Shown here: positions 47,421 through 57,690 of the stretch, one piece after another | Layout: each line of letters opens with the position of its first letter | How positions within the stretch are numbered: the first letter of the stretch is position 1 | From: Paracidovorax konjaci | GTDB lineage: Bacteria > Pseudomonadota > Gammaproteobacteria > Burkholderiales > Burkholderiaceae_C | DNA length: 64,000 bases | Assembly: GCF_900112675.1 (NCBI RefSeq) | Contig: NZ_FOMQ01000008.1 | Coordinates: 1-64,000, forward strand | Reading direction: 5' to 3' | Translations under genes and position numbers: made by a program | Notes under the pieces: model-generated | What the model saw: the letters and a program-made list of their open reading frames with translations, nothing else | The model's database searches: none | Told to the model about the DNA's origin: nothing

Positions 47421-47615
47421 CGGTCTGCCTGTGGTCGGTGCATAAAGTGGGGACAGGCCGACCTTCGCCGCGCTGCCGGCACCCAGGGCCGGCGGAGGCT
47501 GCGTACAGGGCCTGTTCCAATACCATCGGTTCTACCACCGCCGCGTCCTCCCCGGCAGGCTCCACAGCGGGTACCTGCGGTTATTTTCCAGTCCGCCCCG
47601 CGGCCTTCCCCGTCC

Positions 47616-48371
47616 ATGCCTGACCTGTTTTTCGCGCTCACCCCATTCGTTCTGGGAACGTTTCTCCCCTTGCTCGGGATGGCGCTGACGGCCGCACTGC
47701 TGGTCTACGGCCTGTACGCCCGCGCCATCGACTTGCCATACAAATGGCGGCTGAACGGACGCGCCTTGATCGCGCTCTGCGTCCTGGCGGCGCTGTGCGA
47801 CGCATGGATCGCGGCACGCCTTTACCTGGCGCACCGCGCACGCCAGGCCTGGGAGGACAGTGCGCCGGTGCGCGCCAGCCGCGAGCGTTTCGTGCTGCCG
47901 CAGGATTTCCGGTACGGCGAGCTTTCGCTGCCCGCCGGCAGCCTGGTCAACCGGCGCGACCCTTTCGACAAAGGCGAGCCCTCCCGGCCGCTGGCATTGC
48001 ACGGGCTGGAGGCTGTGCGGTTCGCGCAGCCGGTGCAGGTGGCTGGCGTATGGGCCAGCGCTCTCGATGTGCTGGCCACGCGCGTGGAACTGGCGCAGGA
48101 CCAGCGCATCGGCCCCCTGCACCGTTACGACGCGGCCAACCAACGCTGGGCCGTCAATCCGGTCGTGCCGGCACTCGCCTGCCGGCGCGGACAAGTTGCC
48201 GTTTTCCATGCGCCCCACATTCCCTACGATCTGCAAGCAGAACTCGGCCGCCCTCCTCCGGACGGCCCCTCGGCCCGGTTCCTGCCCAGCCAGTGGTTGT
48301 TCCTCCGATGCGAGAGCGGCCCCCCGGTAGAAGTGCAGCCCGCCGCGGCGGCGCCCGGGGTCAGCGGTTGA
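47616..48371 (+). CDS. Hypothetical membrane protein
   Basis: A 251-aa protein with two N-terminal membrane helices (about 5-30 and 48-72) and a soluble domain with RERFVLPQDFRYGELSLPAGSLVNRRDPFD. It sits between divergent pepP and a convergent nucleotidyltransferase, overlapping the latter's end by 11 bp. I do not recognise a domain. The long frame upstream of 47616 is a shadow of pepP. Confidence 0.72.
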   Translation: MPDLFFALTPFVLGTFLPLLGMALTAALLVYGLYARAIDLPYKWRLNGRALIALCVLAALCDAWIAARLYLAHRARQAWEDSAPVRASRERFVLPQDFRYGELSLPAGSLVNRRDPFDKGEPSRPLALHGLEAVRFAQPVQVAGVWASALDVLATRVELAQDQRIGPLHRYDAANQRWAVNPVVPALACRRGQVAVFHAPHIPYDLQAELGRPPPDGPSARFLPSQWLFLRCESGPPVEVQPAAAAPGVSG

Positions 48372-49146
48372 GTTCCGCCAGACGTTCCGGCGTGCCCACG
48401 TCGGTCCAGCGCCCCGTGTAGAGCGCAGCCGTCACCCGGCCCTGGTCCATGGCGCTGCGCAGCAGCGGCGCCAGCGGGGCCGCAATGCCGTCCGGGTTGC
48501 CGGTCGGGATGTCGCACCAGGGCGCGGCGAAGAGGTCGGCGCGCAGCAACGCCAGCGTGCTGTAGGTATAGCGCGGCGCGGGGTCATGGGCGGGCAGGTT
48601 GAGCGCGCGTCCCTCCGCCGACAGCCCGAAGTCGCCGCGCGGATGGTGCGCGGGGTTGGGCACGAGCCAGAGGTGGGCCAGCGCGTCGCTGGCGGCGAAG
48701 GCGGCGGCATCCTCGGCCGCGAAAGTGAAATCGGGCGTGAACACATCGCCCGCGGCGAGCCAGAACACCGGCCCCAGACCGGGCAGCGCACGCGCGATGC
48801 CGCCGGCCGTCTCCAGCGCGCCGCCGAAATCGCGGCCCTCGCGGGAGTATGAAATTGATAGCACTCCAGGTCCATTTTGCAGCGGCATGGAGGTGATTTC
48901 ACTGCCAAAGCGGTCGCTGATCTGCTCGCCCAGCCAGGCCGTGTTGACCACCGCCGAGTGCACGCCGGCCGCCGCCAGGGCATCCAGGTGCCACTGCAGC
49001 AGCGGGCGCCCGCGCACGGTGAGCAGGGGTTTGGGCGTGGTGTCGGTGAGCGGGCGCATGCGCTCGCCCCGGCCCGCGGCCAGGAGCATGGCCGGCGGCT
49101 GCGCGCCCGGTGCGGGCGCGGCGGAGGAATGCGGCAGGGAAGTCAT
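48361..49146 (-). CDS. murU: MurU-like sugar-phosphate nucleotidyltransferase
   Basis: A 261-aa nucleotidyltransferase of the GlmU/RmlA fold, most like N-acetylmuramate 1-phosphate uridylyltransferase of peptidoglycan recycling. Motifs are AMLLAAGRGERMRPLTDTTPKPLLTV near residue 19, WLAAGDVFTPDF near 129 (metal Asp), and RWTDVGTPERLAELN at the end. No amgK kinase is adjacent, so the name rests on similarity. A degenerate repeat copy lies within the coding sequence. Confidence 0.8.
   Translation of the reverse strand: MTSLPHSSAAPAPGAQPPAMLLAAGRGERMRPLTDTTPKPLLTVRGRPLLQWHLDALAAAGVHSAVVNTAWLGEQISDRFGSEITSMPLQNGPGVLSISYSREGRDFGGALETAGGIARALPGLGPVFWLAAGDVFTPDFTFAAEDAAAFAASDALAHLWLVPNPAHHPRGDFGLSAEGRALNLPAHDPAPRYTYSTLALLRADLFAAPWCDIPTGNPDGIAAPLAPLLRSAMDQGRVTAALYTGRWTDVGTPERLAELNR
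48851..48894 (-). repeat. Repeat-like segment inside the MurU-like gene
   Basis: On the minus strand: CACCTCCATGCCGC, a spacer including AAAATGGACC, then GTGCTATCAATTTCAT. This matches the first module and the left arm of the repeat, with the right arm lost. It codes for part of EITSMPLQNGPGVLSISYS. Confidence 0.5.
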
Positions 49147-49153
49147 TCGGATA

Positions 49154-49555
49154 TCAGACAGGAAAAGCGCCGCCCGCAGCCGCCGGTTCGCCGCGGCGCA
49201 AAGCGTGGCGCTGCACGGTGGCGGGCTCGAACAGCGCCAGCAGCGCGTCCATCAGCGCCTGGGCCTGCGCGGAGTGGTCGGCGCCGAAATTGCACACATA
49301 GACGTCGAGCGTGACGGCACGCTGCTCCGGCCAGGTGTGGATGCACAGGTGCGACTCGGCCAGCAACACCGTGGCGGTGACGCCGCCGGGCCCGTGCGCG
49401 GTGGCCGGAAACGGATGGAAGAGCTGGCCGACGGCCTGCAGGCCCGCGCCGCGCACGGCATCCAGGCACGCCTGGCCCAGTGCGCCGGCATCGAGCAGCC
49501 ACTGCGCGGCGCAGCGGCATCCGTGGAGATCGGCGGTGAGGTGCAGGCCTTGCAT
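49154..49555 (-). CDS. speD: S-adenosylmethionine decarboxylase proenzyme
   Basis: Pyruvoyl enzyme giving decarboxylated SAM for spermidine synthesis; it cleaves itself at a serine. The 133-aa product has the class 1b length and the self-processing motif ESHLCIHTWPE (Ser near residue 67) followed by VTLDVYVCNFG. Start ATG at 49555; the longer frame crosses the tkt promoter. No speE is adjacent. It is divergent from tkt and eight bases upstream of the MurU-like gene. Confidence 0.92.
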   Translation of the reverse strand: MQGLHLTADLHGCRCAAQWLLDAGALGQACLDAVRGAGLQAVGQLFHPFPATAHGPGGVTATVLLAESHLCIHTWPEQRAVTLDVYVCNFGADHSAQAQALMDALLALFEPATVQRHALRRGEPAAAGGAFPV

Positions 49556-49612
49556 GGCCCGCACTGTAGTGCAGCGCGGCGGGGTGGAGCCCGGGGTGCC
49601 GGGGTGGGCCGG

Positions 49613-49618
49613 TAAAAT
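49613..49618 (+). promoter_or_regulatory. Candidate tkt -10 element
   Basis: TAAAAT, 42 bp before the tkt ATG in the speD/tkt gap. It has the same sequence as the candidate purE -10. Confidence 0.45.
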
Positions 49619-49659
49619 GCGCGGTTTTCCCTCCCCGCCCCCTTCCGGAGCCGCCCCTG

Positions 49660-51747
49660 ATGGCCAATTCTCAACAGATGGCGAATGCGATCCGCGCACT
49701 CGCAATGGATGCAGTTCAACAGGCCAATTCCGGCCATCCCGGCGCCCCGATGGGCATGGCCGACATGGCCGTCGCGCTGTGGGCACGCCACCTCAGGCAC
49801 AACCCTGCCAACCCGCAGTGGGCCGATCGCGACCGCTTCGTGCTCTCCAACGGCCATGGCTCGATGCTGCTGTACGCGCTGCTGCACCTCACGGGCTACG
49901 ACCTGCCCATCGAAGAGCTGAAGAACTTCCGCCAGCTGCACAGCAAGACGGCCGGCCACCCCGAATACGGCATCACCCCCGGCGTGGAAACCACCACCGG
50001 CCCGCTGGGCCAGGGCATCACCAATGCCGTGGGCTTCGCGCTGGCCGAGAAGCTGCTCGCACGCGAGTTCAACCGCAAGAACGGCGATGTGGACCACACC
50101 ATCGTGGACCACCACACTTACGTGTTCCTCGGCGACGGCTGCCTCATGGAAGGCATCAGCCAGGAAGCGATCTCGCTGGCCGGCGCCTGGAAGCTCGGCA
50201 AGCTGATCGCGCTGTACGACGACAACGGCATCTCCATCGACGGCCAGGTCGCACCCTGGTTCCTGGACGACACGCCGGCCCGCTTCCGCGCGAGCGGCTG
50301 GAACGTGATCGGTCCGGTGGACGGCCACGACGTGGAGGCCGTGGCCGCCGCGGTGCAGAGCGCCAAGACCAGCCTCGACAAGCCCACGCTGGTGGTCTGC
50401 AAGACGGCCATCGGCAAGGGTTCGCCCAACCGCGCCGGCACCTCCAAGGCGCACGGCGAGCCGCTCGGCGCCGACGAAATCACGCTCACGCGCAACGCCA
50501 TCGGCTGGAGCCACGTGCCCTTCGAGATCCCGGCCGAGGTCTATGCCGACTGGAACGCCAAGGACACCGGCGCCCAGGCCGAGGGCGAGTGGCAGCAGCG
50601 CTTCGACGCGTACGCCGCCGCCTATCCCGAGCTGGCCGCCGAGTTCCTGCGCCGCATGGCGGGCGACCTGCCCAAGCACTTCGCCCAGACCGCCGTGGAT
50701 GCCGTCGTGAACGCCCACACCAAGGCCGAGACCGTGGCGAGCCGCAAGGCCAGCCAGATCGCGCTGGAAGCCTTCACGGCCGCACTGCCCGAACTGCTGG
50801 GCGGCAGCGCCGACCTCACGGGCTCCAACCTCACCAACACCAAGAGCACGCCCGCGCTGCGCTTCGATGAGCACGGCGACGTGGTGCAGGTCGAAGTCAA
50901 CACCGGCGGCACCGAGACCGCCAAGCTGGGCGGCCGCCACATCAACTACGGCGTGCGCGAGTTCGGCATGGCCGCGATCATGAACGGCATCGCGCTGCAC
51001 GGCGGCTTCGTGCCCTACGGCGGCACGTTCCTCACGTTCAGCGACTACAGCCGCAACGCCATCCGCATGGCCGCGCTCATGAAGCTGCGCGTGGTGCACG
51101 TGTTCACGCACGACTCCATCGGCCTGGGCGAGGATGGCCCCACCCACCAGTCGATCGAACATGCCGCCAGCCTGCGCCTGATCCCGGGCCTGGACGTCTG
51201 GCGCCCCGCCGACACGGCCGAAACCGCCGTGGCCTGGAGCGTGGCCCTGTCCAACCGCAACAAGCCCACGGCGCTGCTGCTCTCGCGCCAGAACCTGGCC
51301 TACGCTCCCAAGCGCGACCTGGGCGACATCAGCCGCGGCGCCTATGTGCTCTCCGAGCCCGGCGACGTGGGCATCAAGAAGAAGCCCCAGGCCGTGATCA
51401 TCGCCACCGGCTCCGAAGTGCAGCTGGCCCTGGCCGCGCAGAAGCTGCTGGCCGAGAAGAAGATCGCCGTGCGCGTCGTCTCCATGCCCAGCACCACCAC
51501 CTTCGACCGCGAAGACGTGAAGTACAAGGCCAGCGTGCTGCCGGCCGGCGTACCCCGCATCGCTGTGGAAATGGGCGTGACCGACGGCTGGTGGAAGTAC
51601 GGCTGCGCTGCCGTCGTGGGCATCGACACCTTCGGCGAATCGGCCCCGGCGCCCGTGCTGTTCAAGCACTTCGGCTTCACGCCCGAGAACGTGGCCGACG
51701 CCGTGCGCGTGGCCGTCGGCGCTGCGCGGCTGAAGAAGTCCCGCTGA
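49660..51747 (+). CDS. tkt: Transketolase
   Basis: Thiamine-diphosphate enzyme of the pentose phosphate and Calvin cycles. The 695-aa protein has [16 protein letters not shown] near residue 22, the cofactor motif [14 protein letters not shown] near 158, and the signature [22 protein letters not shown] near 490. Start ATG at 49660, and GGAG is just upstream. gap lies 1.4 kb further on; the two are often neighbours in this family. Confidence 0.97.
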   Translation: MANSQQMANAIRALAMDAVQQANSGHPGAPMGMADMAVALWARHLRHNPANPQWADRDRFVLSNGHGSMLLYALLHLTGYDLPIEELKNFRQLHSKTAGHPEYGITPGVETTTGPLGQGITNAVGFALAEKLLAREFNRKNGDVDHTIVDHHTYVFLGDGCLMEGISQEAISLAGAWKLGKLIALYDDNGISIDGQVAPWFLDDTPARFRASGWNVIGPVDGHDVEAVAAAVQSAKTSLDKPTLVVCKTAIGKGSPNRAGTSKAHGEPLGADEITLTRNAIGWSHVPFEIPAEVYADWNAKDTGAQAEGEWQQRFDAYAAAYPELAAEFLRRMAGDLPKHFAQTAVDAVVNAHTKAETVASRKASQIALEAFTAALPELLGGSADLTGSNLTNTKSTPALRFDEHGDVVQVEVNTGGTETAKLGGRHINYGVREFGMAAIMNGIALHGGFVPYGGTFLTFSDYSRNAIRMAALMKLRVVHVFTHDSIGLGEDGPTHQSIEHAASLRLIPGLDVWRPADTAETAVAWSVALSNRNKPTALLLSRQNLAYAPKRDLGDISRGAYVLSEPGDVGIKKKPQAVIIATGSEVQLALAAQKLLAEKKIAVRVVSMPSTTTFDREDVKYKASVLPAGVPRIAVEMGVTDGWWKYGCAAVVGIDTFGESAPAPVLFKHFGFTPENVADAVRVAVGAARLKKSR

Positions 51748-51778
51748 CACTACGGCACGACACGCTCCCATCGTAGAG

Positions 51779-52243
51779 ATGCCATCCAGCAGGAAAATCG
51801 TCAAGGTGCTGGTGCTTGTCTCGGTGGGAGTGGTAGGTACCGCAGCGCTGCTCTTCATCGGTGCATGGGCCACTTTCGACATCAGCGACGTCGGCCGCGG
51901 CTCGATGACCTACCGGCTTGCGGCGCCCCGGTCACTCAAGTCGGTTGAAACCATCGGCGAGTGCAGGCCACCCATGGCACGCTGGAAGGGCCGCGATGGC
52001 GAGGGTGTCCCGTTCAGTTCCCTGACCTACGGCAGTTCGGCGTCCACGCTGGACATCCTGCGGTTCTATGAAGCAGCCTTCGCGAAACAGGCGTGCGAAG
52101 TGGAGACATCTGCTTCCGGTTCAGGAGCGGCCCCCCTGCTCGGCATGCTCTGCCGCAATCCCGAATTTGCGTCGGTGCAAGTCTTTGTCGACAAGGAAGG
52201 GGCCTGCAGGGATGTCACCGTCGGGTTCACAGAGAACGACTAG
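51779..52243 (+). CDS. Hypothetical membrane-anchored protein
   Basis: A 154-aa protein with a basic start, one membrane helix (about 10-32) and a mostly soluble C-terminal part with cysteines in GECRPP, KQACEVE, GMLCRNPE and GACRDVT, suggesting disulfides outside the cytoplasm. I recognise no domain. With the next gene it forms an islet between tkt and gap, with codon use less GC-rich than its neighbours. Confidence 0.65.
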   Translation: MPSSRKIVKVLVLVSVGVVGTAALLFIGAWATFDISDVGRGSMTYRLAAPRSLKSVETIGECRPPMARWKGRDGEGVPFSSLTYGSSASTLDILRFYEAAFAKQACEVETSASGSGAAPLLGMLCRNPEFASVQVFVDKEGACRDVTVGFTEND

Positions 52244-52261
52244 CCCACCGGAAGCACCACC

Positions 52262-53056
52262 ATGAGCAAACGGGCCGACATCATCGAAGGAGCGCAAGCG
52301 TCCGCCGCGAAGTACGGGCTCGTCTATACCTGCAACCTGGGCTGGCTCGACCTGGGGCACATGGACCCGCAGTCCACCAGGCCGCATACCGGCGCATCGT
52401 CGCTGTGGAAAGAAATCAATGCGGGGGGACCGGAGGTGCGGCAATGCCGTGGCGCCCACCGGCATATATGCACCCAGCCAACCAACGCCAGCCGTTTTCC
52501 TGCGGTGACGTTTGCTGACGGCAAATCGACCGGATTCAAGCTGACTTACAAGCAGGACATGCAGAAACGACTGCTCGGCGTGACTGCGTCCTCAGAGGTC
52601 AAGCGGGAATACATCGTTCGACACAATCTCTCACTCGCCGAGAAGAGGTCAGTCGCCCTGGCGATCTTCATGGAAGTGAGCTTGGCGTTCGAATCGCACC
52701 AGACGCACTTCCCGAGGTTCATCACCGACAGCGGATTCAGCCAGGAAGACCTCGTGTCCAACCTGATCGGATTCCACATCGCAGTGGGAACGGTGAGCAA
52801 AGCGCAGGTTCTCGCCATGGCGAAACCCGTCTCCAAGGCCGCGGCGCTTTCCATCTGGGACCGACATGGCTCCGTGGGCAGCAACAAGAATCGGGGCTTC
52901 AAACCCTTGTTCAGCCCTGACACCTGGATGATCACCGACAAGGCCTGCACGGATGAATGTGCTGGAATCGTTCCCCATGCCCCGGAGTTCCTGGGCAGCA
53001 TCAGGCCTGCCGAGAAGGGAGATCTCTTCATGAACAACGTGCTGGGCAGCTCTTGA
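52262..53056 (+). CDS. DUF4056-like hypothetical protein
   Basis: A 264-aa protein that resembles DUF4056: YGLVYTCNLGWLDLGHMD near residue 18, ALAIFMEVSLAFESHQTHFPRF near 130, and FSQEDLVSNLIGFHIAVG near 158. It has no signal peptide in this frame. The function of the family is unknown. It lies 18 bp after the membrane-anchored gene, so they likely form one transcript, and base composition is clearly lower in GC than tkt or gap. Recent acquisition is plausible. Confidence 0.68.
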   Translation: MSKRADIIEGAQASAAKYGLVYTCNLGWLDLGHMDPQSTRPHTGASSLWKEINAGGPEVRQCRGAHRHICTQPTNASRFPAVTFADGKSTGFKLTYKQDMQKRLLGVTASSEVKREYIVRHNLSLAEKRSVALAIFMEVSLAFESHQTHFPRFITDSGFSQEDLVSNLIGFHIAVGTVSKAQVLAMAKPVSKAAALSIWDRHGSVGSNKNRGFKPLFSPDTWMITDKACTDECAGIVPHAPEFLGSIRPAEKGDLFMNNVLGSS

Positions 53057-54106
<1,050 letters not shown>

Positions 54107-54130
54107 GCCCTCCCCCGCGATCCGCGCAGA

Positions 54131-54162
54131 AGCCAGAACCGCCCGCCGGTTCTGGCTTTTTT
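54131..54162 (+). terminator. Intrinsic terminator after gap
   Basis: AGCCAGAACCG and CGGTTCTGGCT form a perfect 11-bp stem with a 5-nt loop, followed by six T. Confidence 0.93.
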
Positions 54163-54247
54163 CATGGCGCCGGCCCGGCGGGTCCGTGGCCCGCAGCACA
54201 GGCGTTGCGCGACATTTCCCATGCGGGCGCCCGGGCACCATGCAGGC

Positions 54248-54610
54248 ATGACCGATGCCGCCGCCACGCCCCTGCCCCCGATCACCTGGAACGATTTCGC
54301 CAAAGTGGAGCTGCGCGCCGGCCGCATCGTGGCCGCCGAACCGTTTCCCCAGGCCCGCAAGCCGGCCTACATCCTGCACATCGACTTCGGGCCCGGCATC
54401 GGCGTGCGCAAATCCAGCGCCCAGATCGCGGTGCACTACACGCCAGAGACGCTGGTGGGCCGGCAGGTGGTTGCCGTGCTGAACTTCCCGAGCAAGCAGA
54501 TCGGCCCGATCCGGTCCGAATGCCTGGTCACCGGCTTTCCCGATGCCGATGGCCACGTGGTGCTGTGCACGCCCGCGCAGGACGTGCCGCTGGGCGCGCG
54601 GCTGTTCTGA
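54248..54610 (+). CDS. csaA: tRNA-binding/chaperone protein CsaA
   Basis: A 120-aa protein with a single tRNA-binding (EMAP II-like) OB fold, as in CsaA, described as a chaperone linked to protein export in Bacillus. It has FAKVELRAGRIVAAEPFPQARKPAYIL near residue 16, SSAQIAVHYTPE near 57, VVAVLNFPSKQIGPIRSECLVTGF near 75. Start ATG at 54248; earlier frame overlaps the gap terminator. Confidence 0.9.
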   Translation: MTDAAATPLPPITWNDFAKVELRAGRIVAAEPFPQARKPAYILHIDFGPGIGVRKSSAQIAVHYTPETLVGRQVVAVLNFPSKQIGPIRSECLVTGFPDADGHVVLCTPAQDVPLGARLF

Positions 54611-54640
54611 GCAGCCGGCCCGCCGGAACCTGCGCCGTCG

Positions 54641-55633
54641 TCATTCGATGCGCACGTCGGCGGCCTTCACGGTCCGCCCGGCGGCCACCGCATCGTCCTT
54701 CAGCAGTTGCTGGAACTCGGCCGCAGGCAGCGTGCCTGCCTCCACGCCCACGCGCGCCAGCCGCTCCTGCACGGCCGGGTCGGCCAGCACCTTGCGCACG
54801 GCGGCGTTGATGCGCTCCACCTCGGCGGGCGGCGTCGCGGCCGGCGCCAGCAGCCCCAGCCAGGTGTCGAAGGTGTAGCCCGGCACGCCGGATTCGGCCA
54901 CGGTGGGCAGATCGGGCAGGAAGCGAGAGCGGGTGGTGCCCGAATAGGCCAGCAGCTTCACACGCGGGTCGCTGCGCAGCGGGAGCATGCCCATGGTCGC
55001 GCCCGTCACCACCTGCACGCGGCCGGCCAGCAGCTCGGTGGTGGCGTCGCCCGTGGACTTGAAGGGAATGTGCTGCAGCTGCACGCCCGCCTGGGCGGCG
55101 AGCGACGCGGTGGCGAGGTGCGACGCGCTGCCGTTGCCGGCCGACGCGTAGTTCAGCACGCCGGGCTGCGCCTTCGCCTTGGCCAACAGATCGGCGATGG
55201 AGGCGATGCCCGAAGCCGCCGGCACGCCCACCACGTAGCCCGTGCGGCCCAGGAATGCCACGCCCACGAAGTCCTTCACCGGGTCATAGGGCAGCCTGGC
55301 GTAGAGGTGGCTGGCGAGGTGGTGGCTGGCCGCGGCCAGCACCAGGGTGTTGCCGTCGGGCGCGGCCTTGGCGACCTGGCCCGTGCCCACGGTGCCGCCC
55401 GCGCCGGCCCGGTTGTCCACGACCACGGTGGCGCCCAGCGCCTGGCCGAGTTCGTTGCTGAAGGTGCGGGCCACGGTGTCCTGCGTGGCACCGGCACCGA
55501 AGGGCACGACGATGCGGATCACGCGGTCGGCGTGCGCGGCGCCGGACAGCGCCAGCAGCGCGGCGGAGGCGGCGGCAGCGGCCCACAGGCGGTGGCGCGG
55601 GAGGAAAGAAAACAGAAGCGGCGAAGAGGCCAT
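54641..55633 (-). CDS. Bug/TctC family periplasmic binding protein
   Basis: A 330-aa secreted protein of the Bug family, abundant in betaproteobacteria and usually binding carboxylated ligands. It has a signal peptide ending in GAAHA, then VIRIVVPFGAGATQDTVARTF, VVDNRAGAGGTVGTGQVAKAAPDG and FVGVAFLGRTGYVVGV. No TctAB transporter is adjacent, so it is an orphan. It starts five bases after the amidohydrolase stop and is probably co-expressed, suggesting a shared amide or aromatic substrate. Confidence 0.9.
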   Translation of the reverse strand: MASSPLLFSFLPRHRLWAAAAASAALLALSGAAHADRVIRIVVPFGAGATQDTVARTFSNELGQALGATVVVDNRAGAGGTVGTGQVAKAAPDGNTLVLAAASHHLASHLYARLPYDPVKDFVGVAFLGRTGYVVGVPAASGIASIADLLAKAKAQPGVLNYASAGNGSASHLATASLAAQAGVQLQHIPFKSTGDATTELLAGRVQVVTGATMGMLPLRSDPRVKLLAYSGTTRSRFLPDLPTVAESGVPGYTFDTWLGLLAPAATPPAEVERINAAVRKVLADPAVQERLARVGVEAGTLPAAEFQQLLKDDAVAAGRTVKAADVRIE

Positions 55634-55638
55634 GGCTT

Positions 55639-56847
55639 TCAGGTCCGGTCGGGATGGAGCCACCGTTCGGCCAGCCGCACGAAGTAGCGGGCTCCGGTGG
55701 CGAGGATGCCGTCGTTGAAATCGAACGAACGGTTGTGGATGAGGCACGGCCCGTCGCCGTGCCCCGGCAGGCGGTGGTCGCCCGGCCCGTTGCCGATGAA
55801 GGCGTAGCAGCCGGGCCGCGCGCGCAGCATGTGGGCGAAGTCCTCGGCGGCGAGCACGGCGGGGAAGGCCTCGTCCACGGCCTCCGGGCCCGCGACCTCG
55901 CGCATCACCTGGGCGGCGAAGGCGGCTTCGGCCGGGTGGTTCACGAGCGGCGGAGACGACCGCGTGAAGCGCACTTCGGCCATGCAGCCGTGCGCCAGCG
56001 CCGTGTGCTCGGCCTGCCGGCGCAACGCGGCCTCGATGCGGTCGAGCGCATCGATCGAGAAGGTGCGCACCGTGCCGCCCACCCAGGCCGTGTCCGGGAT
56101 CACGTTGGGCGCATCGGAGCCCTGGATCTGCGTGACCGCGAGCAGCGCCCGGTCGCGCCCGTCCACGTGCCGCGCCACCAGCGTCTGCAGCTGCTGGGCG
56201 AGGTCGATGGTGGCGGCCACCGGATCGATGCCGGCGTGCGGCTGCGAAGCGTGCGCGCCGCGCCCCGTGAGCACGATGCGCCAGGTGTTGCTGGACGCCA
56301 TGAGCGCGCCAGGGTTGAGCGCGAATGCGCCCACGCGGTCCAGGGCGAAGTTGTGCAGCGCGAAGACGGCATCGCACGGAAAGCGCTCGAACAGGCCTTC
56401 CTCGATCATGCGGCGCGCGCCCGCCTTGCCCATCTCTTCGGCGGGCTGGAAGATGAAGTGCACGGTGCCGGTGAAGTCGCGCGTGCGCGCCAGTTGCCAT
56501 GCCGCCGCCAGCAGCATGGTGGTGTGGCCGTCGTGCCCGCAGGCATGCATGCGCCCGGCGTGCCGCGAGCGGTGGGCGAAGCGGTTTTCTTCGTCGAGCG
56601 GCAGCGCGTCCATGTCGGCACGCAGGCCGATGGTCCGGCGGCCCGGGCGGCCGTGCAGCACGCCCACCACGCCGGTGCCGGCGATGCCGGTGTGCACTTC
56701 GTCGATGCCCCATTCGCGCAGCCGCCCGGCCACGAGGGCCGCGGTGCGGTGTTCTTCGAACCCCAGCTCGGGGTGGGCATGCAGGTCGCGCCGCAGGGCC
56801 ACGAACGGGGCCATGTCGGCAAAGCAGTCATCGGGAAGGGAAGGCAC
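55639..56847 (-). CDS. M20 family amidohydrolase, hippurate hydrolase-like
   Basis: A 402-aa metal-dependent amidohydrolase. Motifs are RRDLHAHPELGFEEHRTA near residue 20, HACGHDGHTTMLLAAA near 100, IFQPAEEMGKAGARRMIEEGLF near 130 and AEDFAHMLRARPG near 345. I chose the GTG at 56847 (PSLPDDCFADMAPF follows) because GGAG lies eight bases upstream; the frame continues upstream with no family similarity. The substrate is an N-acyl amino acid or indole conjugate by family. Confidence 0.87.
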   Translation of the reverse strand: MPSLPDDCFADMAPFVALRRDLHAHPELGFEEHRTAALVAGRLREWGIDEVHTGIAGTGVVGVLHGRPGRRTIGLRADMDALPLDEENRFAHRSRHAGRMHACGHDGHTTMLLAAAWQLARTRDFTGTVHFIFQPAEEMGKAGARRMIEEGLFERFPCDAVFALHNFALDRVGAFALNPGALMASSNTWRIVLTGRGAHASQPHAGIDPVAATIDLAQQLQTLVARHVDGRDRALLAVTQIQGSDAPNVIPDTAWVGGTVRTFSIDALDRIEAALRRQAEHTALAHGCMAEVRFTRSSPPLVNHPAEAAFAAQVMREVAGPEAVDEAFPAVLAAEDFAHMLRARPGCYAFIGNGPGDHRLPGHGDGPCLIHNRSFDFNDGILATGARYFVRLAERWLHPDRT

Positions 56848-57169
56848 GGTGCGGATCTCCTGGACTCGGAAGGCACCCGCCTGGCGCGGCTCCGGGCCAA
56901 CCGTCCATTCTCTGGAGAACCCTTGCCTGCCTCCAAACGCGAAAGCCGCATAAGGAAACGCGTTTCGCGGGAGACCTGCCGCGCGCCGGACGTGCCCGCG
57001 CTTCCCTGCGGTCTGGCACAGACGGAACGTAACCGTAAGAAACCGCCCACGGCGGCTGCTGCGCTGCACCTACGCACCGGCCGGGGGCGCTTACCAACAA
57101 TCACCTACCTTACCGCCGCGTTCCTTGCAGTGGCTCGCGGCCCGCCCACCAGCACAGGAGTTGTTCACC
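56848..57169. other. Intergenic region upstream of amidohydrolase and DUF4398 genes
   Basis: A 322-bp divergent gap without a gene. It contains a perfect 12-bp palindrome GAAACGCGTTTC at 56955-56966, about 110 bp before the amidohydrolase start. The DUF4398 side carries a ribosome site AGGAG at 57157-57161. Confidence 0.5.
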
Positions 57170-57628
57170 ATGCAGACCGCCACCTTCCTCCGCACCACCA
57201 CGGCCGTCCTGGCACTGGGCGCGCTCGCGGCATGTTCCTCGACCCCGCCGCCCACCGACCAATTGGCCGTGACGCGCACCACGGTCAACCGTGTCTCCGG
57301 CGAGCCCCAGGTGGCCGCCAACGCGCCGGTGGAACTGCAGCGTGCCCGCGACAAGCTGGTGGCCGCCGAGAAGGCGATGACCGACAAGCACTACGACATG
57401 GCCCGCCGCTACGCCGCCGAAGCCGAAGCCGACGCCCGCGTGGCCGAAACCAAGGCGGAGGCCACCAACAACGCGGCCACGCTGCAGCAGGTGCAGTCGA
57501 GCATCCAGTCGCTGCAATCCGAGATCACCCGCCGCGCACCGCCGCCGCCCGCTCCGGTGCCCGGCGTCGCACCAGCCCCCGGCATGGCCGTGCCGCCCGC
57601 CGTGCCACCCGTAGCCCCCGCCCGGTAA
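57170..57628 (+). CDS. DUF4398 domain lipoprotein
   Basis: A 152-aa lipoprotein (lipobox LAAC, Cys23) with a DUF4398 helical region: VNRVSGEPQVAANAPVELQRARDKLVAAEKAMTDKHYDMARRYAAEAEADARVAE, then a Pro/Ala tail. Its N-terminal half closely resembles that of the OmpA-family lipoprotein 62 bp downstream, so the two look like duplicates. Likely a periplasmic coiled-coil structure in the outer membrane. Confidence 0.85.
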   Translation: MQTATFLRTTTAVLALGALAACSSTPPPTDQLAVTRTTVNRVSGEPQVAANAPVELQRARDKLVAAEKAMTDKHYDMARRYAAEAEADARVAETKAEATNNAATLQQVQSSIQSLQSEITRRAPPPPAPVPGVAPAPGMAVPPAVPPVAPAR

Positions 57629-57690
57629 ACGCTGATCGCCCCGCCGCCGATCGCCCGCCCCGAACGAACCTTCCGACAGGCAGACACACC

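Noticed and set aside
45948-47615. Upstream extension of the hypothetical membrane protein to give an 807-aa protein
   Set aside because: The extension is antisense to pepP; the signal-like start at 47616 is the natural one.
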